64,000 bases of DNA, taken from positions 144,889-208,888 of the forward strand of contig KE159600.1 in NCBI GenBank assembly GCA_000403275.2, read 5' to 3'. Shown here in pieces: positions 10,101-18,108 of this stretch (positions are counted from its first letter, which is position 1; each line of letters begins with the position of its first letter). The position numbers and the translations under genes are program-made. The stretch comes from Lachnospiraceae bacterium 28-4. GTDB lineage: Bacteria; Bacillota; Clostridia; Lachnospirales; Lachnospiraceae. The notes below the pieces were generated by a model. The model was not told where the DNA came from. It saw nothing but the letters and a program-made list of their open reading frames with translations, and made no database searches.

Positions 10101-10210
10101 TGTTCCACCAAGTTATCCATTCTTCTGGATGCCGGAATATAATAGGCTCTGGCTGGCATTGTGTTTTCGTGCAGTACGCTTAGATTTTCATAATAACGTG
10201 GTACGATCAT
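7172..10210 (-). CDS. lacZ: Beta-galactosidase (GH2, LacZ type)
   Basis: The 1012-aa protein is close in length to E. coli LacZ and has the same architecture: jelly-roll sugar-binding domain, two immunoglobulin-like domains flanking a TIM barrel, and a C-terminal beta-sandwich. The acid/base Glu is in MWSMGNESAYG (about residue 444), the nucleophile Glu in LLVEYCHSMGN (about 518), with GGFVWEWCDHAI following. It hydrolyses lactose and other beta-galactosides in the cytoplasm; there is no signal peptide. The start has GGAGGAGAGC upstream. It is divergent from an AraC regulator and upstream of the disrupted transporter, forming a compact lactose operon. Confidence 0.97.
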   Translation of the reverse strand: MIVPRYYENLSVLHENTMPARAYYIPASRRMDNLVEHREESDRMQLLNGTWKFQYFNSIYDIKDSFFEKNYDTENFDEIQVPSVWQMAGYDTHQYTNIRYPFPFDPPYVPQDIPCGAYVHTFEYSRDEKAPKSFLNFEGVDSCFYVWINGSYIGYSQVSHMTSEFDVTDVLQDGTNTVAVLVMKWCDGSYLEDQDKFRMSGIFRDVYILKRPKQAISDYHIKTRIEDMLAKVEIEMKFYSPLNVKISIEDRNGAVVALGSIAEEGTAVLEIASPELWNTENPYLYKLILETENEVIVDHIALRKIEIKDQVIYLNGQKIKFRGVNRHDSDPVTGFTINPEQITTDLTLMKQHNFNAIRSSHYPNAPFFYEMCDKYGFMVIDEADIEAHGPFMIYRKEDTDYNRFKRWNEKIADDPVWEEAIVDRVKLMVERDKNRFCIVMWSMGNESAYGCNFEKALEWTKNFDPDRITQYESARYRNYDETYDYSNLDVYSRMYPALSEIQEYLDKDGSKPFLLVEYCHSMGNGPGDFEDYFQMIQDNDKMCGGFVWEWCDHAIAHGTAENGKTIYAYGGDHGEEIHDGNFCMDGLVYPDRTVHTGLLEYKNVYRPARVISYNKESGELVLHNYMDFDDLKDYVKISYELTQDGLVISKGILPEFSVAPHGEGKTNLKINVPENGKCYLKLIYHLKKELPLLDEDHILGFDEIEVSKEDTKCKLAEKWIPKTVVDSELQVNENDTQIHIKGREFAYTIDKRTALFTEMKFAGREYLNHPMELNIWRAPTDNDMYIKSEWKKAHYDKAYTRAYTTEAVQGKHGVKITSHASVVAETVQKILDVTITWKIEAAGKIDADIAVTKDDEFPDLPRFGVRMFLDKKLSAVRYFGMGPQESYCDKHQAASHGLYRADVGDLHEDYIRPQENGSHYDCEYVELNNSRYGIVASAEKAFSFNASYYTQEELEKKTHNYELIESDSVVFCVDYALNGIGSNSCGPVVLEQYRFDDVLFRFQFTLIPYVKG

Positions 10211-10327
10211 AAATAGCTCTCCTCCAATACATATACTTTTTTGTTCTTTGTTTTCCTAAAGCAAACCTTATACTTTACTTTTTGTTTACGTTCCTTAGTT
10301 ATGCTATATATAGCTTATCCTAATTCG

Positions 10328-10379
10328 CAAAATATGTCTATGAATTGGATTAGACAAAATATGCACTAAATGATACAAT
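10328..10379 (+). promoter_or_regulatory. Promoter of the lactose AraC regulator with direct-repeat operator
   Basis: CAAAATATG occurs at 10328-10336 and again at 10355-10363, a 27-bp step typical of AraC-family half-sites on one face of the helix. The second copy abuts a good promoter: TAGACA (10351-10356), 17-bp spacer, TACAAT (10374-10379). The placement suggests that the regulator controls its own gene and the divergent lacZ gene. On the minus strand the lacZ side has only a weak -10-like sequence (TATAAG), consistent with an activator-dependent promoter. Confidence 0.6.
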
Positions 10380-10409
10380 GATAAAAAGTACGAAAAGGGG
10401 TGCTGTCCT

Positions 10410-11273
10410 ATGTATTTGAACACCGGTTATTTGAACCACTCACATATGGATTTCAAAGACAAAAGTCGTCCGCTGATTGTCGGTAGCTGTGGTACTTACC
10501 GTCTTTCCAGACATCCCAAACTTCCGACCTACCGTCCAAGGGGTCGTCTGGATTATCAGATTATATATATCACTGCTGGTTGTGGGCATTTTCATTTTGA
10601 TAATGTAAATAATGAAACGATTGTTCCAGCCGGCAACATTGTACTGTACAGACCGAAAGAACTCCAAAAATATGAATATTACGGAGAAGATAAGACAGAA
10701 GTATACTGGATTCACTTCACAGGAAGCAATGTGAAAAATATCTTACGTCAATATGGGTTTCCGGATAAAGAACGTGTCTTTCAAGTGGGTACATCTAATG
10801 AATATGAACAAATTTTCAAACGTATCATTATCGAGCTCCAACGCTGTCAAGACAATTATGAGGAAATGCTTGTCCTTTTGCTACGTCATCTTCTGATCAG
10901 TTTCCACCGGGAACTGACAAGAGAGCACATATTAAAAAATGAATATCTTGACCATGAGATGGATAATGCTGTTACCTTTTTCAGTGAAAACTACAATCAA
11001 AATATCAATATTGATGATTATGCTGCCTCACGAGGCATGAGTGTCAGCTGGTTTATCCGAAATTTCAAAAAATATACCGGTTCTACACCAATGCAATTCA
11101 TTGTGGGAATCCGTATCAACAATGCTCAGATGTTACTTGAAACAACAACTTATTCCATCAATGAGATTTCTAAGATTGTCGGATATGATAACCAGCTTTA
11201 TTTCAGCCGGCTTTTTCACAAGCTGAAAGGATATTCGCCAAGAGAATACAGAAAAATAAGAAATAAGTTATGA
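10410..11273 (+). CDS. AraC-family regulator of the lactose locus
   Basis: A 287-aa protein with an N-terminal AraC-type arabinose-binding/cupin domain (RGRLDYQIIYITAGCGHFHFD ... GNIVLYRPKELQKYEYYG) and a C-terminal HTH pair (NIDDYAASRGMSVSWFIRNFKKYTG; SINEISKIVGYDNQLYFSRLFHKLKGYSPREYR). It resembles activators of beta-galactosidase genes in gut Firmicutes. It is transcribed away from lacZ with 199 bp between, holding paired CAAAATATG sites. The start at 10410 has AAAAGGGGTG upstream. By position it most likely activates lacZ and the transporter on sensing a galactoside. Confidence 0.92.
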   Translation: MYLNTGYLNHSHMDFKDKSRPLIVGSCGTYRLSRHPKLPTYRPRGRLDYQIIYITAGCGHFHFDNVNNETIVPAGNIVLYRPKELQKYEYYGEDKTEVYWIHFTGSNVKNILRQYGFPDKERVFQVGTSNEYEQIFKRIIIELQRCQDNYEEMLVLLLRHLLISFHRELTREHILKNEYLDHEMDNAVTFFSENYNQNINIDDYAASRGMSVSWFIRNFKKYTGSTPMQFIVGIRINNAQMLLETTTYSINEISKIVGYDNQLYFSRLFHKLKGYSPREYRKIRNKL

Positions 11274-11577
11274 AATCTATAATGCCCGTAAAAAACCAAA
11301 GAGGCTGTAAAAAATTTTGTGTCTATGGGTAAAAATCTTTTTTGATAAAAATTAGATATGTAGACATTTGCTGTCGAATCGTATTGGTTTTATGTTGTCG
11401 AATTTCTTCCTTGATAATAGTATTGCCAGTCTGCTTATGTTTATACATGTATTTTGATTTTTCTGCATACCAATCAGGCATTAGCAGCAGAAATACGTTA
11501 TGTGGGCGCTGCCCACACCCGGCCTCCGGAATAAGACTGGATATTTCTGGAAATACTGCTAATGCCGATGGAATAAG

Positions 11578-11620
11578 GCCGGGACGTTTCTTGATAGGAT
11601 ATGCTGTCCCGGCTTTTTCT
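11578..11620 (+). terminator. Intrinsic terminator inside IS256 left end
   Basis: GCCGGGAC (11578-11585) pairs with GTCCCGGC (11606-11613), followed by TTTTTCTTTTT on the plus strand. It lies just beyond the transposase stop and faces it, so it would block plus-strand transcripts entering from the lactose regulator side. Confidence 0.75.
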
Positions 11621-11622
11621 TT

Positions 11623-12837
11623 TTAAAGGTACTGGGTGATCCTGTCTCCATAAAGGACAACCATCTGGTTGAGCACCTGGTCCCAGTTCCTGTACCGCTG
11701 TGTCCACTTTTTGATTACGTTCCCACTGGCAAGATAGAGCATTTTTTCTAAGGAACTGTCGCTTGGGAATACACTTTTTGTCTTGGTCACTTTCCTGTAC
11801 TGGCGGTTAAGGCCCTCTATGATATTCGTGGTATACATGATGCGCCGGATCTCATCAGAGAACTGGAAGAAGGAGCTGACATCCTCCCAGTTGTTTTCCC
11901 AGTTACTGACTGCATAGGGATATTTGCGTCCCCATTTTTCTTTGATCTTTTCCAATTCTGACAGCGCAGACGTTTCGTTTGGGGCATTATAGACTGCTTT
12001 GAAGTCAGAAGAGAATTTTTTCAGGTCGCTGTAATTGACATATTTGAAAGAATTCCGCAGCATGTGGATGACACACCTTTGGATCTGCGCATCCGGATAG
12101 ACTGCACTTATTGCTTCCTTAAATCCTGCAAGCCCATCCACACAGAAGAACAGCACATCCTGTACGCCACGGTTTTTCAGGCCATTTAACATCCCCAGCC
12201 AGAACTTGCTGGTCTCATTGGCGCCTACGGTGATACTCAGGATATCTTTATAGCCGTCTGCGGTGATCCCCAGCACAATGTAGGCGGCACGGCTCAGTAT
12301 GCGTCCGTCTTCCCTGACTTTATAATGGATACAGTCCATGAATACAAAGGGATAGATGGGATTCAATGGCCGCGCCTGCCACTCTTTGACCTCTGGGAGT
12401 ATCCTGTCCGTGATCTTACTGACCATCTCTGCGGACAGTTCCATCCCATAAAGTTCCTGTATCTGGTCATGGATATCCCTTGTGCTCATACCCCTTGCAT
12501 AGAGGGAGATTACTTTTTCTTCAATACCGGAGATATCCCTCTGGTATTTTGGGATGAGCTTTGGCTCAAATTCACCCTCACGGTCTCTTGGGACATCGAT
12601 CTGGAATTCCCCATACTGGCTCTTGAGGGTTTTGGGAGAATGTCCGTTACGTTTGTTGGATGTGGGAGCATCACCTTTCTGGTTTTTTTCGTAGCCAAGG
12701 GATGCATCCAGTTCCGCCTCCATAAGCTCCTGAAGGATATCTTTGAAGCTGTCCCTTAGCAGGCTGTAAACATCAGCCACGCTGTTAAGGTTGTTATCTG
12801 CAATAATCTGTCGTATTTGCTGTTTTGTTGCTGGCAT
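11623..12837 (-). CDS. IS256-family DDE transposase
   Basis: A 404-aa Mutator-type (MULE-like) transposase. The DDE triad is visible in FMDCIHYKV, FFCVDGLAGF and TTNIIEGLNRQYRK. The N-terminal part (ELMEAELDASLGYEKN and a basic stretch) binds the ends. Length is normal and the frame intact, so this copy should be active. It has a degenerate relative at 17791-18095 and an identical start in the edge copy at 1-32. Confidence 0.97.
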   Translation of the reverse strand: MPATKQQIRQIIADNNLNSVADVYSLLRDSFKDILQELMEAELDASLGYEKNQKGDAPTSNKRNGHSPKTLKSQYGEFQIDVPRDREGEFEPKLIPKYQRDISGIEEKVISLYARGMSTRDIHDQIQELYGMELSAEMVSKITDRILPEVKEWQARPLNPIYPFVFMDCIHYKVREDGRILSRAAYIVLGITADGYKDILSITVGANETSKFWLGMLNGLKNRGVQDVLFFCVDGLAGFKEAISAVYPDAQIQRCVIHMLRNSFKYVNYSDLKKFSSDFKAVYNAPNETSALSELEKIKEKWGRKYPYAVSNWENNWEDVSSFFQFSDEIRRIMYTTNIIEGLNRQYRKVTKTKSVFPSDSSLEKMLYLASGNVIKKWTQRYRNWDQVLNQMVVLYGDRITQYL

Positions 12838-12920
12838 AAAAATACTCCTTTTCGATAAGAATTGTCATATCTTGATTCTTACCAAAAAAGAGGTATTTTT
12901 TTCCAAAGACACAAACTATT

Positions 12921-13262
12921 TTACACTACCGCTTGTTCCAGACATACCCCTCCCCATCCTGCCCTGCTATCCGGCTGCCATTTAGGGTGGAGGAATGCAT
13001 CTATTTCATCCACGATAAGCAGTATACTCCCTTCTGTTTCGCCCATCATAACTTTATAAATCAATGAGAATATATTGATCAACGTCACTTCACCGGAGAA
13101 TATTGGATTCGGTGTCACCTTGAACATTCTCCCCCAAAATGGTTCTGGATTCCTATATTCCTTCATCAATATGTCAATCAGTTCCGTATGTTTTCCATTT
13201 ACTCTATCCGGTATCTCAAGGTTTCCATATCTGTTTTCATACATGAACCTAAATGCTTTCAT
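12921..13262 (-). pseudogene. ABC/AAA-type ATPase fragment truncated by IS256
   Basis: The frame holds an ABC-type signature (FSGEVTLINIFSLIY) followed by a Walker B block (SILLIVDEIDAFLHPKWQ), as in RecF/OLD-like ATPases often found in phage-defence or nuclease systems. After HPKWQ the sequence departs from the family, and 15 codons later the stop is supplied by the IS256 end. No Walker A is present in this frame, so both ends of the gene are gone or scrambled. It starts three bases after the stop of the frame at 13266-13790. Confidence 0.75.
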
Positions 13263-13265
13263 CTG

Positions 13266-13790
13266 CTAATACCACTGTGTATCCTTTAAGACGGGTTCTT
13301 TTCTATCCACAATTTCAAAAAAGTCATCCAATATTTTTATATATTGATAATTTTTTTCCATCTCATCAAAATCGATATTTATATTATCACAGTTAAAAAG
13401 ATTCAGGAACAAGGCTATTTCACATACGATATTAGAGTATATCAGGAAATTATAATTGATGGCAGACCCATAGGCTTCCCCGATGTCTATCCCCATTTTT
13501 GACGCGTATTGCTGTATGACCGCCAATTCCAAGCCAGACTCTTTGGGCTTCGCTCCATAGCACTTTTTTTCGAATATCCTCTTCAGAAAATAACAAATCA
13601 GAAGCTTTTCCTTTTGACCGCAGCAACCTTCTTTTAAATAAATAACAATTTTTGCACACTTATTCCCATCGCCTTCATCATCTATAGGAGTAATGCCTCC
13701 ACATATATTAGTTTCATAGTTTTCCCCATTTCTGCGCATTTTTATTGCACAAAGATATTTTTGCCTCACTATACTAATCTTTTCTCCCAT
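13266..13790 (-). CDS. Unknown 174-aa protein, possibly the N-terminal or middle part of the broken ATPase
   Basis: A frame of 174 codons ending three bases before the ATPase fragment. It has alternating beta-strand and helix-prone stretches (KCAKIVIYLKEG; LLICYFLKRIF; YNFLIYSNIVCEIALFLNLFN) but no nucleotide-binding loop. The start overlaps the tail of the Rpn pseudogene and has a weak AGGGATG site. Its adjacency and composition suggest that it and the fragment at 12921-13262 descend from one larger gene or a two-gene operon. I do not recognise a family. Confidence 0.45.
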   Translation of the reverse strand: MGEKISIVRQKYLCAIKMRRNGENYETNICGGITPIDDEGDGNKCAKIVIYLKEGCCGQKEKLLICYFLKRIFEKKCYGAKPKESGLELAVIQQYASKMGIDIGEAYGSAINYNFLIYSNIVCEIALFLNLFNCDNINIDFDEMEKNYQYIKILDDFFEIVDRKEPVLKDTQWY

Positions 13791-14456
13791 AGCATCCCTT
13801 GCGATGTTATGACATATCCATAAAAATTAAAAATCATAAAAAATAGTAGTAAGCCATATAAAAAGCGCTTCCAGCCTAAAAGATCCGGAGGCACCTTTCC
13901 GGCCACATAGTCCAAAAACGCCTTTAACTCCCTGCTTATATCATCCAGACGACCAGTCGCATTCAGGAATATTTTTACTGTTTCATCCCCCAGCAGGATA
14001 TCTTTGTCTTCCTTGCAAAAATTTTCAAAGGTTATAAATATGCCTTCCAGCCCCGTATAGGTCAAACGGGCATATAAAGATGATATAGCTTGGCTTCAGC
14101 TGCTTATAAAACATCCCTTTTTCTATCATCTGCAAGTCCAGCATACTTTGGTAATACCGGGTTCTTTTGGGAAGTTCCCCTGTCTCCGTCGTCTGCATTT
14201 CTATATCATAGACCGTTCCCTTCCCATCTTTTATATATACATCCAGCCGTACGCTTTTCGCATCGGCATCAAGGTTAATCCCTTTTTGCAGTTCAGGGTA
14301 TTCTATACTCTCTATTTCCAGCTCCGGCAGTATCCTTTGGAGCAGTTCCTTACACAGCTCCGGGTTCTGCATAACCTTCTCAAACAAAAAATCGTTGGAA
14401 ATACCAAGATTTTCCCATCTGGCATTCATGTCTATTTGTTTTTCTATTTCTTTCAT
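13769..14456 (-). pseudogene. Rpn/PD-(D/E)XK nuclease-family protein, frameshifted and truncated
   Basis: The N-terminal frame (14025-14456) has the PD-(D/E)XK core of recombination-promoting nuclease/putative transposase proteins: ISNDFLFEKVM, SVRLDVYIKD and YDIEMQTTETGELPKRTRYYQSMLD. At about 14034 the reading shifts: GRHIYNL-stop in one frame becomes GRHIYTFENFCKEDKDILLGD when one A of TATAACC is dropped. The C-terminal frame then continues normally to DYVAGKVPPD and runs into unrelated sequence. One extra base plus a lost C-terminus make it inactive. Confidence 0.85.
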
Positions 14457-14550
14457 CTTTCAGTGTCTCTATTTCTAATTATTATACCATATACCATCCG
14501 TTTTCACCAGAAAATTGACAATTTGGCTGCCCGTCTTGATAAGCTGAATC

Positions 14551-14602
14551 AAAAAATAGGATAAGGAAAGCAAGTCAAACGTCTTCTCTTTCTTTATCCT
14601 AT
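14551..14602 (-). terminator. Intrinsic terminator of the second Rpn-type gene
   Basis: The 15-bp arms at 14556-14570 and 14588-14602 are complementary apart from one G-T pair. On the minus strand the stem is followed by six T (14556-14551). It lies 127 bp beyond the stop at 14729. Confidence 0.7.
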
Positions 14603-14728
14603 CAATCCCATATCATATCAAATAATTTCTAATAGCCCTGCAAAACTTTTTAAAAATCTTCTTCCAACTGGTTCAGAATTGGTTCAGAATTTATCCTTCC
14701 TATGCCCTCCACCAACTTACACATTTCA

Positions 14729-15313
14729 TTACAGTTTTGCCGTATACTTCAATTTATCGGCCTCCGGAATCTTCATTGCCGTCATCGCCTGTTCTGCAGA
14801 CCACTTCATTGAATCCATCAAATTCCGTATTGTCTGCAACATATTTCGTTCTACAGCTTCATTCCTCATATCTTCCATTGCTTTACACATTTCATTCACT
14901 CCTTCCGGATTTTCTTTTAAATATCTTGTTCGTTCTGCCATCAGGCCAAAAATCATATCATCAGCTTCTGTACAGTTAAAATCATGCATCAGTTTCCCCA
15001 ATTCGGATTCTTCCCGGTATTCACCGTTCACATACAGAATATGTTCCCCGTCTTCAAAATTTTGGCCAGTAGTCAGATTTATTCGCTCCACTACATAAAT
15101 TGGTTCCCCTTTACCATAAAAATCTTTTTCTGTAATGAAAATTGTATATGTGTCGGGCAGTTCCTCAAATTCCTGCCCCGCATCCAAATTCTCAATATCC
15201 ATTACGCTGGAATGGTACCTTGTTCTATGCGGCGATGCTCCTTTTTCTGCCCTCTGAATCTCCAAATCATACTTTTTATTTTCGGAATCCGTTCCATACG
15301 TGTAATGGCGCTT
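14729..15313 (-). pseudogene. Rpn/PD-(D/E)XK nuclease-family protein, N-terminus missing
   Basis: The open frame reads HYTYGTDSENKKYDLEIQRAEKG and contains the second half of the nuclease core (YDLEIQR, catalytic Asp/Glu-x-Gln), the GKGEPIYVVERINLTTG strand region and the helical C-terminus. Family members run to about 300 aa and begin with a DxxFKxxF-type region, which is absent; an in-frame TGA at 15314-15316 closes the frame. The sequence upstream is unrelated. It is a remnant of the same family as the pseudogene at 13769-14456 but not a recent duplicate. Confidence 0.8.
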
Positions 15314-15333
15314 TCATATTTGTATCAAAGCAG

Positions 15334-15495
15334 TCAAATATGGAGGATATATAGAACTTTCCACCTTTTGCCTTGATTCCGGTTGGTAGCTTCTAATAAC
15401 TCATCATACCCAGTATCTCTTGATAAATCCACACAATAACGCAACTTCAAAAAATAGGAAATGGCAGTTCCCTCATTTTCATCATATTCAATCAC
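15334..15495 (-). CDS. Small 53-codon frame, probable gene remnant
   Basis: A GTG-started frame of 53 codons (IEYDENEGTAISYFLKL ...) lies between the Rpn remnant and the radical SAM gene. A weak AAAGGA precedes the start. I do not recognise it. Its place among broken genes suggests a remnant rather than a working gene. Confidence 0.25.
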   Translation of the reverse strand: MIEYDENEGTAISYFLKLRYCVDLSRDTGYDELLEATNRNQGKRWKVLYILHI

Positions 15496-15591
15496 AATTT
15501 ATTTTCCTTTTATACTCTTTTATATAATCACTAACCATCACGGTATTTTACGAAAAAATTTCACCATCCAAACAGCATACTCACCTTTACA

Positions 15592-17118
15592 CTAATAATA
15601 TTCACGAATTAATTTAAACCCATTTAGAATCAACTTTTCCTTTCTTTGCCGTTGCGTCTTCATAAACACAGAATCCTGTACGTTTATTATATTATCTTTA
15701 ACATTCTTATATATCCCATTAAGCACATCAAAGTCTATATCCCTAATTTTACTCAATATTAATTTAAGTTCATATCGAAGATTTTCATCTATTTCACCTC
15801 TTGATGCTGATTGGATTTTCCACGATCCATCTAAGTTTGCATCTTCCCATGCTTTATATTCACTATAAACTTTATTCACTTTCTTGTCAGTAAATCTATA
15901 AGGATACTCAAGATTATTTATGTCAAGCTCGTCAGTAACTACACTTGATAATGTCTCGCATATCGTAGTAAGGGGTTGAATTCTTAATCTCTTTAAACTT
16001 CTAGAATCAAATTTGTTTAGATTCAGCCTACCTATATAATCAATATTAATACCCAATGCTTCAAATGACATTTCTGGATCAAAAAGTATATAACCAGAAT
16101 CAATATTAAGTCCTATATCACTAATGGTCTTTATTGCCTTTGTATTTGTATCAATATTGGCTTTCTTATTATATCTTTTTAGCTGCTCCTTTTCTAATGA
16201 TTCTATACCCAGAAAAACTTCTCTTAACCCAGCTTTCTTCAAAACAGCTAATGCCTTTTTTCCGTCTTCACATATTGCATCCGCAGCTAAAATGGAAATA
16301 AAGAAATTCATGTCTTCTCTTATCTTCCCTTTACTTTTTAAGTCAATTATTGTGTTTCCCAATTCAATAGCACGATTATACTCCTGTCCAAAAAAATCTT
16401 CATCTGTAAAATATGGTGCATGGAATCCCATATCGGAAAGTTCAATAAGTTCTTTTACTATTTTATCAATTGAAAAACCACGCCAAGACGGATTCGCGTA
16501 TTTAGCATTTACACAACAAAAAGAACACTTATTCCAACTACAGCCTCTGCTTCCTTCTAGCCGAACAATTCCATGGTTTTTCTTTATATATTGTAAAATA
16601 TAGTCATCTCTCACTGTAGTATCTTCAAATTCCAAGTCAAGCGAGCCTTTTGATGTAATTATTGTTTCACCATTCAATTTAAAAGCCAAATTACAAATTT
16701 CTGACAAGCTCTCATTAATATCAAATGGCCCCCTTTCATATCTATGTATAAGATCAAAAAATGCTTCTTCACCCTCACCATATATACAAATAATATTGTT
16801 ATATTTCTCAAGCATCTGTTTATATGCAAATGTAGGAATACATCCACCTAAAATAAGCGGCATCTTGTTTTTGTCAGATTTATGGATAAAATTATAAATT
16901 TTCTCAAAGCGATCTAATGTTCCTATATTCATAGAAATACCTATAAAATCATATAGAAGTAAATTTTCAAAAAAATCTGACTCTATCATGCTATACCAAC
17001 ACATATCAACCTGAATATTTCCTTCCCTTATAACACGAGATGAAATACACTCTATACCTAATGGTTCATTTAATTCTCCTCTTGTATCTCCTAAGTCAAT
17101 TAATAAAAGTTTCTTCAT
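15592..17118 (-). CDS. B12-binding-type radical SAM protein
   Basis: The 508-aa protein has an N-terminal cobalamin-binding-like Rossmann domain (residues 1-130: LLLIDLG, DFIGISMNIGT, MPLILGGCIPT, IYGEGEEAF) and a radical SAM core. The cluster cysteines are in SRGCSWNKCSFCC near residue 195, spaced Cx4Cx2C rather than the usual Cx3Cx2C, a variant seen in some B12 radical SAM groups. Further core blocks are FTDEDFFG and VFLGIESLEKEQLKRYNKK. It has GGAGG before the ATG and stands alone; base composition is strongly AT-rich compared with the core genes. The substrate is unknown, and no obvious precursor peptide or partner enzyme is adjacent. Confidence 0.88.
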   Translation of the reverse strand: MKKLLLIDLGDTRGELNEPLGIECISSRVIREGNIQVDMCWYSMIESDFFENLLLYDFIGISMNIGTLDRFEKIYNFIHKSDKNKMPLILGGCIPTFAYKQMLEKYNNIICIYGEGEEAFFDLIHRYERGPFDINESLSEICNLAFKLNGETIITSKGSLDLEFEDTTVRDDYILQYIKKNHGIVRLEGSRGCSWNKCSFCCVNAKYANPSWRGFSIDKIVKELIELSDMGFHAPYFTDEDFFGQEYNRAIELGNTIIDLKSKGKIREDMNFFISILAADAICEDGKKALAVLKKAGLREVFLGIESLEKEQLKRYNKKANIDTNTKAIKTISDIGLNIDSGYILFDPEMSFEALGINIDYIGRLNLNKFDSRSLKRLRIQPLTTICETLSSVVTDELDINNLEYPYRFTDKKVNKVYSEYKAWEDANLDGSWKIQSASRGEIDENLRYELKLILSKIRDIDFDVLNGIYKNVKDNIINVQDSVFMKTQRQRKEKLILNGFKLIREYY

Positions 17119-17151
17119 TGTTTTTCCTCCAATCTAAATATTTTATTGTAA

Positions 17152-17265
17152 CTAAATATTATTGATTTGACAAATTTGTAATCCATTCAGCACTTTTTCA
17201 TCCATATTACTATATAGAATAACACCAACTTTTATGTGGCGAGTATTTCTAAAAAATCTTATCAT
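17152..17265 (-). CDS. 37-codon frame upstream of the radical SAM gene, doubtful
   Basis: An ATG frame (MIRFFRNTRHIKVGVILYSN ...) ending 34 bp before the radical SAM gene, on the same strand. There is no convincing ribosome-binding site, and the same frame is open a little upstream of the ATG, so it may be the tail of a degraded gene. Its position would suit a small substrate or leader, but nothing in the sequence (no Gly-Gly or conserved core) supports a modified peptide. The remaining sequence from 17266 to about 17600 is AT-rich, and I see no gene in it. Confidence 0.2.
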   Translation of the reverse strand: MIRFFRNTRHIKVGVILYSNMDEKVLNGLQICQINNI

Positions 17266-17639
17266 TCTAAGCTCATCCTGCGCAATATTGTTTTAAAGCA
17301 AAAAAATGAATGATATTGCTCGATTTCATTAGAGCTTAACACCCCTGCGATTGCCTTTGGGGAACTACAATATATTTTCTCTACTTTTCTATAGAAATTA
17401 TATCTCTTGCAGACAATCCATAAGCCAAATCGAATCCGTTCCTAATTATTTATATATTCATTTATAAATACCTTTTATCTCTCGTATTTTTATAAACATT
17501 CTATTATTATCTGTTTACCAAATTAATCGTATTATTATTTGAAGAAATTTAAATTTTAAAATTCGGCCCCAACGGGTCGGGCATGCGGACGAAAAGTTGG
17601 TCTGTATAATGTCTACATGTCATGAGGTACACACAAGAA

Positions 17640-17755
17640 CAAATGTAATTCCAGCGTGTCCCTGCCCTTACATACGTCAAATCACTTATTACAACATCCC
17701 TGTATCCCCTGCCCTGGAACTGGCGGTTCAGGATATTTTCTGTTTCCGATTCATT
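17640..17755 (-). mobile_element. IS3-family OrfB transposase remnant
   Basis: On the minus strand the frame reads NESETENILNRQF followed by DVVISDLTYVRAGTRWNYIC, the typical second-Asp block of IS3-group integrase-like transposases (VVVSDLTYVR ... WxYIC). The match starts after a stop codon and fades beyond WNYICSCV. Only about 40 codons remain; no ends are recognisable. Confidence 0.75.
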
Positions 17756-17790
17756 TCATTGCAGGTATCCTTCTGCGGTTTGAACTGGTT

Positions 17791-18095
17791 GTACTGTTCT
17801 TCTGTGTAGACGGGCTTGCAGGTTTTAAAGAAGCGATAGGGGCAGTCTATCCGGATGCCCAGATCCAGAGATGTGTCATCCACATGCTGCGCAACTCTTT
17901 CAAATATGTCAATTACAGCGATCTAAGGAAGTTTTCCTCAGATTTTAAGGCAGTATACAATGCTCCGAATGAAACATCTGCCCTCTCAGCACTGGAAAAG
18001 ATGCTGTATCTTGCCAGTAGGAATGTAATCAAAAAATGGACACAGCGTTACAAAAGCTGGAACCAGGTACCGAACCAGATGGTCGTCCTGTACGA
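17791..18095 (+). pseudogene. IS256-family transposase remnant with internal deletion
   Basis: The plus-strand sequence encodes FFCVDGLAGFKEAIGAVYPD through NETSALSALEK, then jumps to MLYLASRNVIKKWTQRYKSW and ends at NQMVVLY. Against the intact copy at 11623-12837 it lacks the N-terminal half, about 70 residues between two LEK positions (including the catalytic Glu), and the last residues. It is diverged and inverted relative to the two good copies, so it is an older insertion. Confidence 0.9.
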
Positions 18096-18108
18096 GGTAT
18101 TTCATTCA

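Larger units (their letters stand above)
11301..12930 (-). mobile_element. Complete IS256-family insertion sequence
   Basis: The element is 1.63 kb and bounded by 28-bp imperfect inverted repeats at 11301-11328 and 12903-12930 (outer base pairs diverge; the shared core is TGTAAAA ... TTTGTGTCT). It encodes one intact transposase. The flanking octamers (AAACCAAA left, GCTTGTTC right) do not match, so no target duplication is seen; this copy has probably taken part in a deletion or recombination. Its right end supplies the stop codon to a truncated ATPase frame. The left 320 bp are non-coding apart from a terminator. Confidence 0.95.

Noticed and set aside
15592-17265. Modified-peptide (RiPP) operon
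   Set aside because: No precursor with a recognition leader or core, no protease and no transporter are adjacent; only the radical SAM gene is solid.
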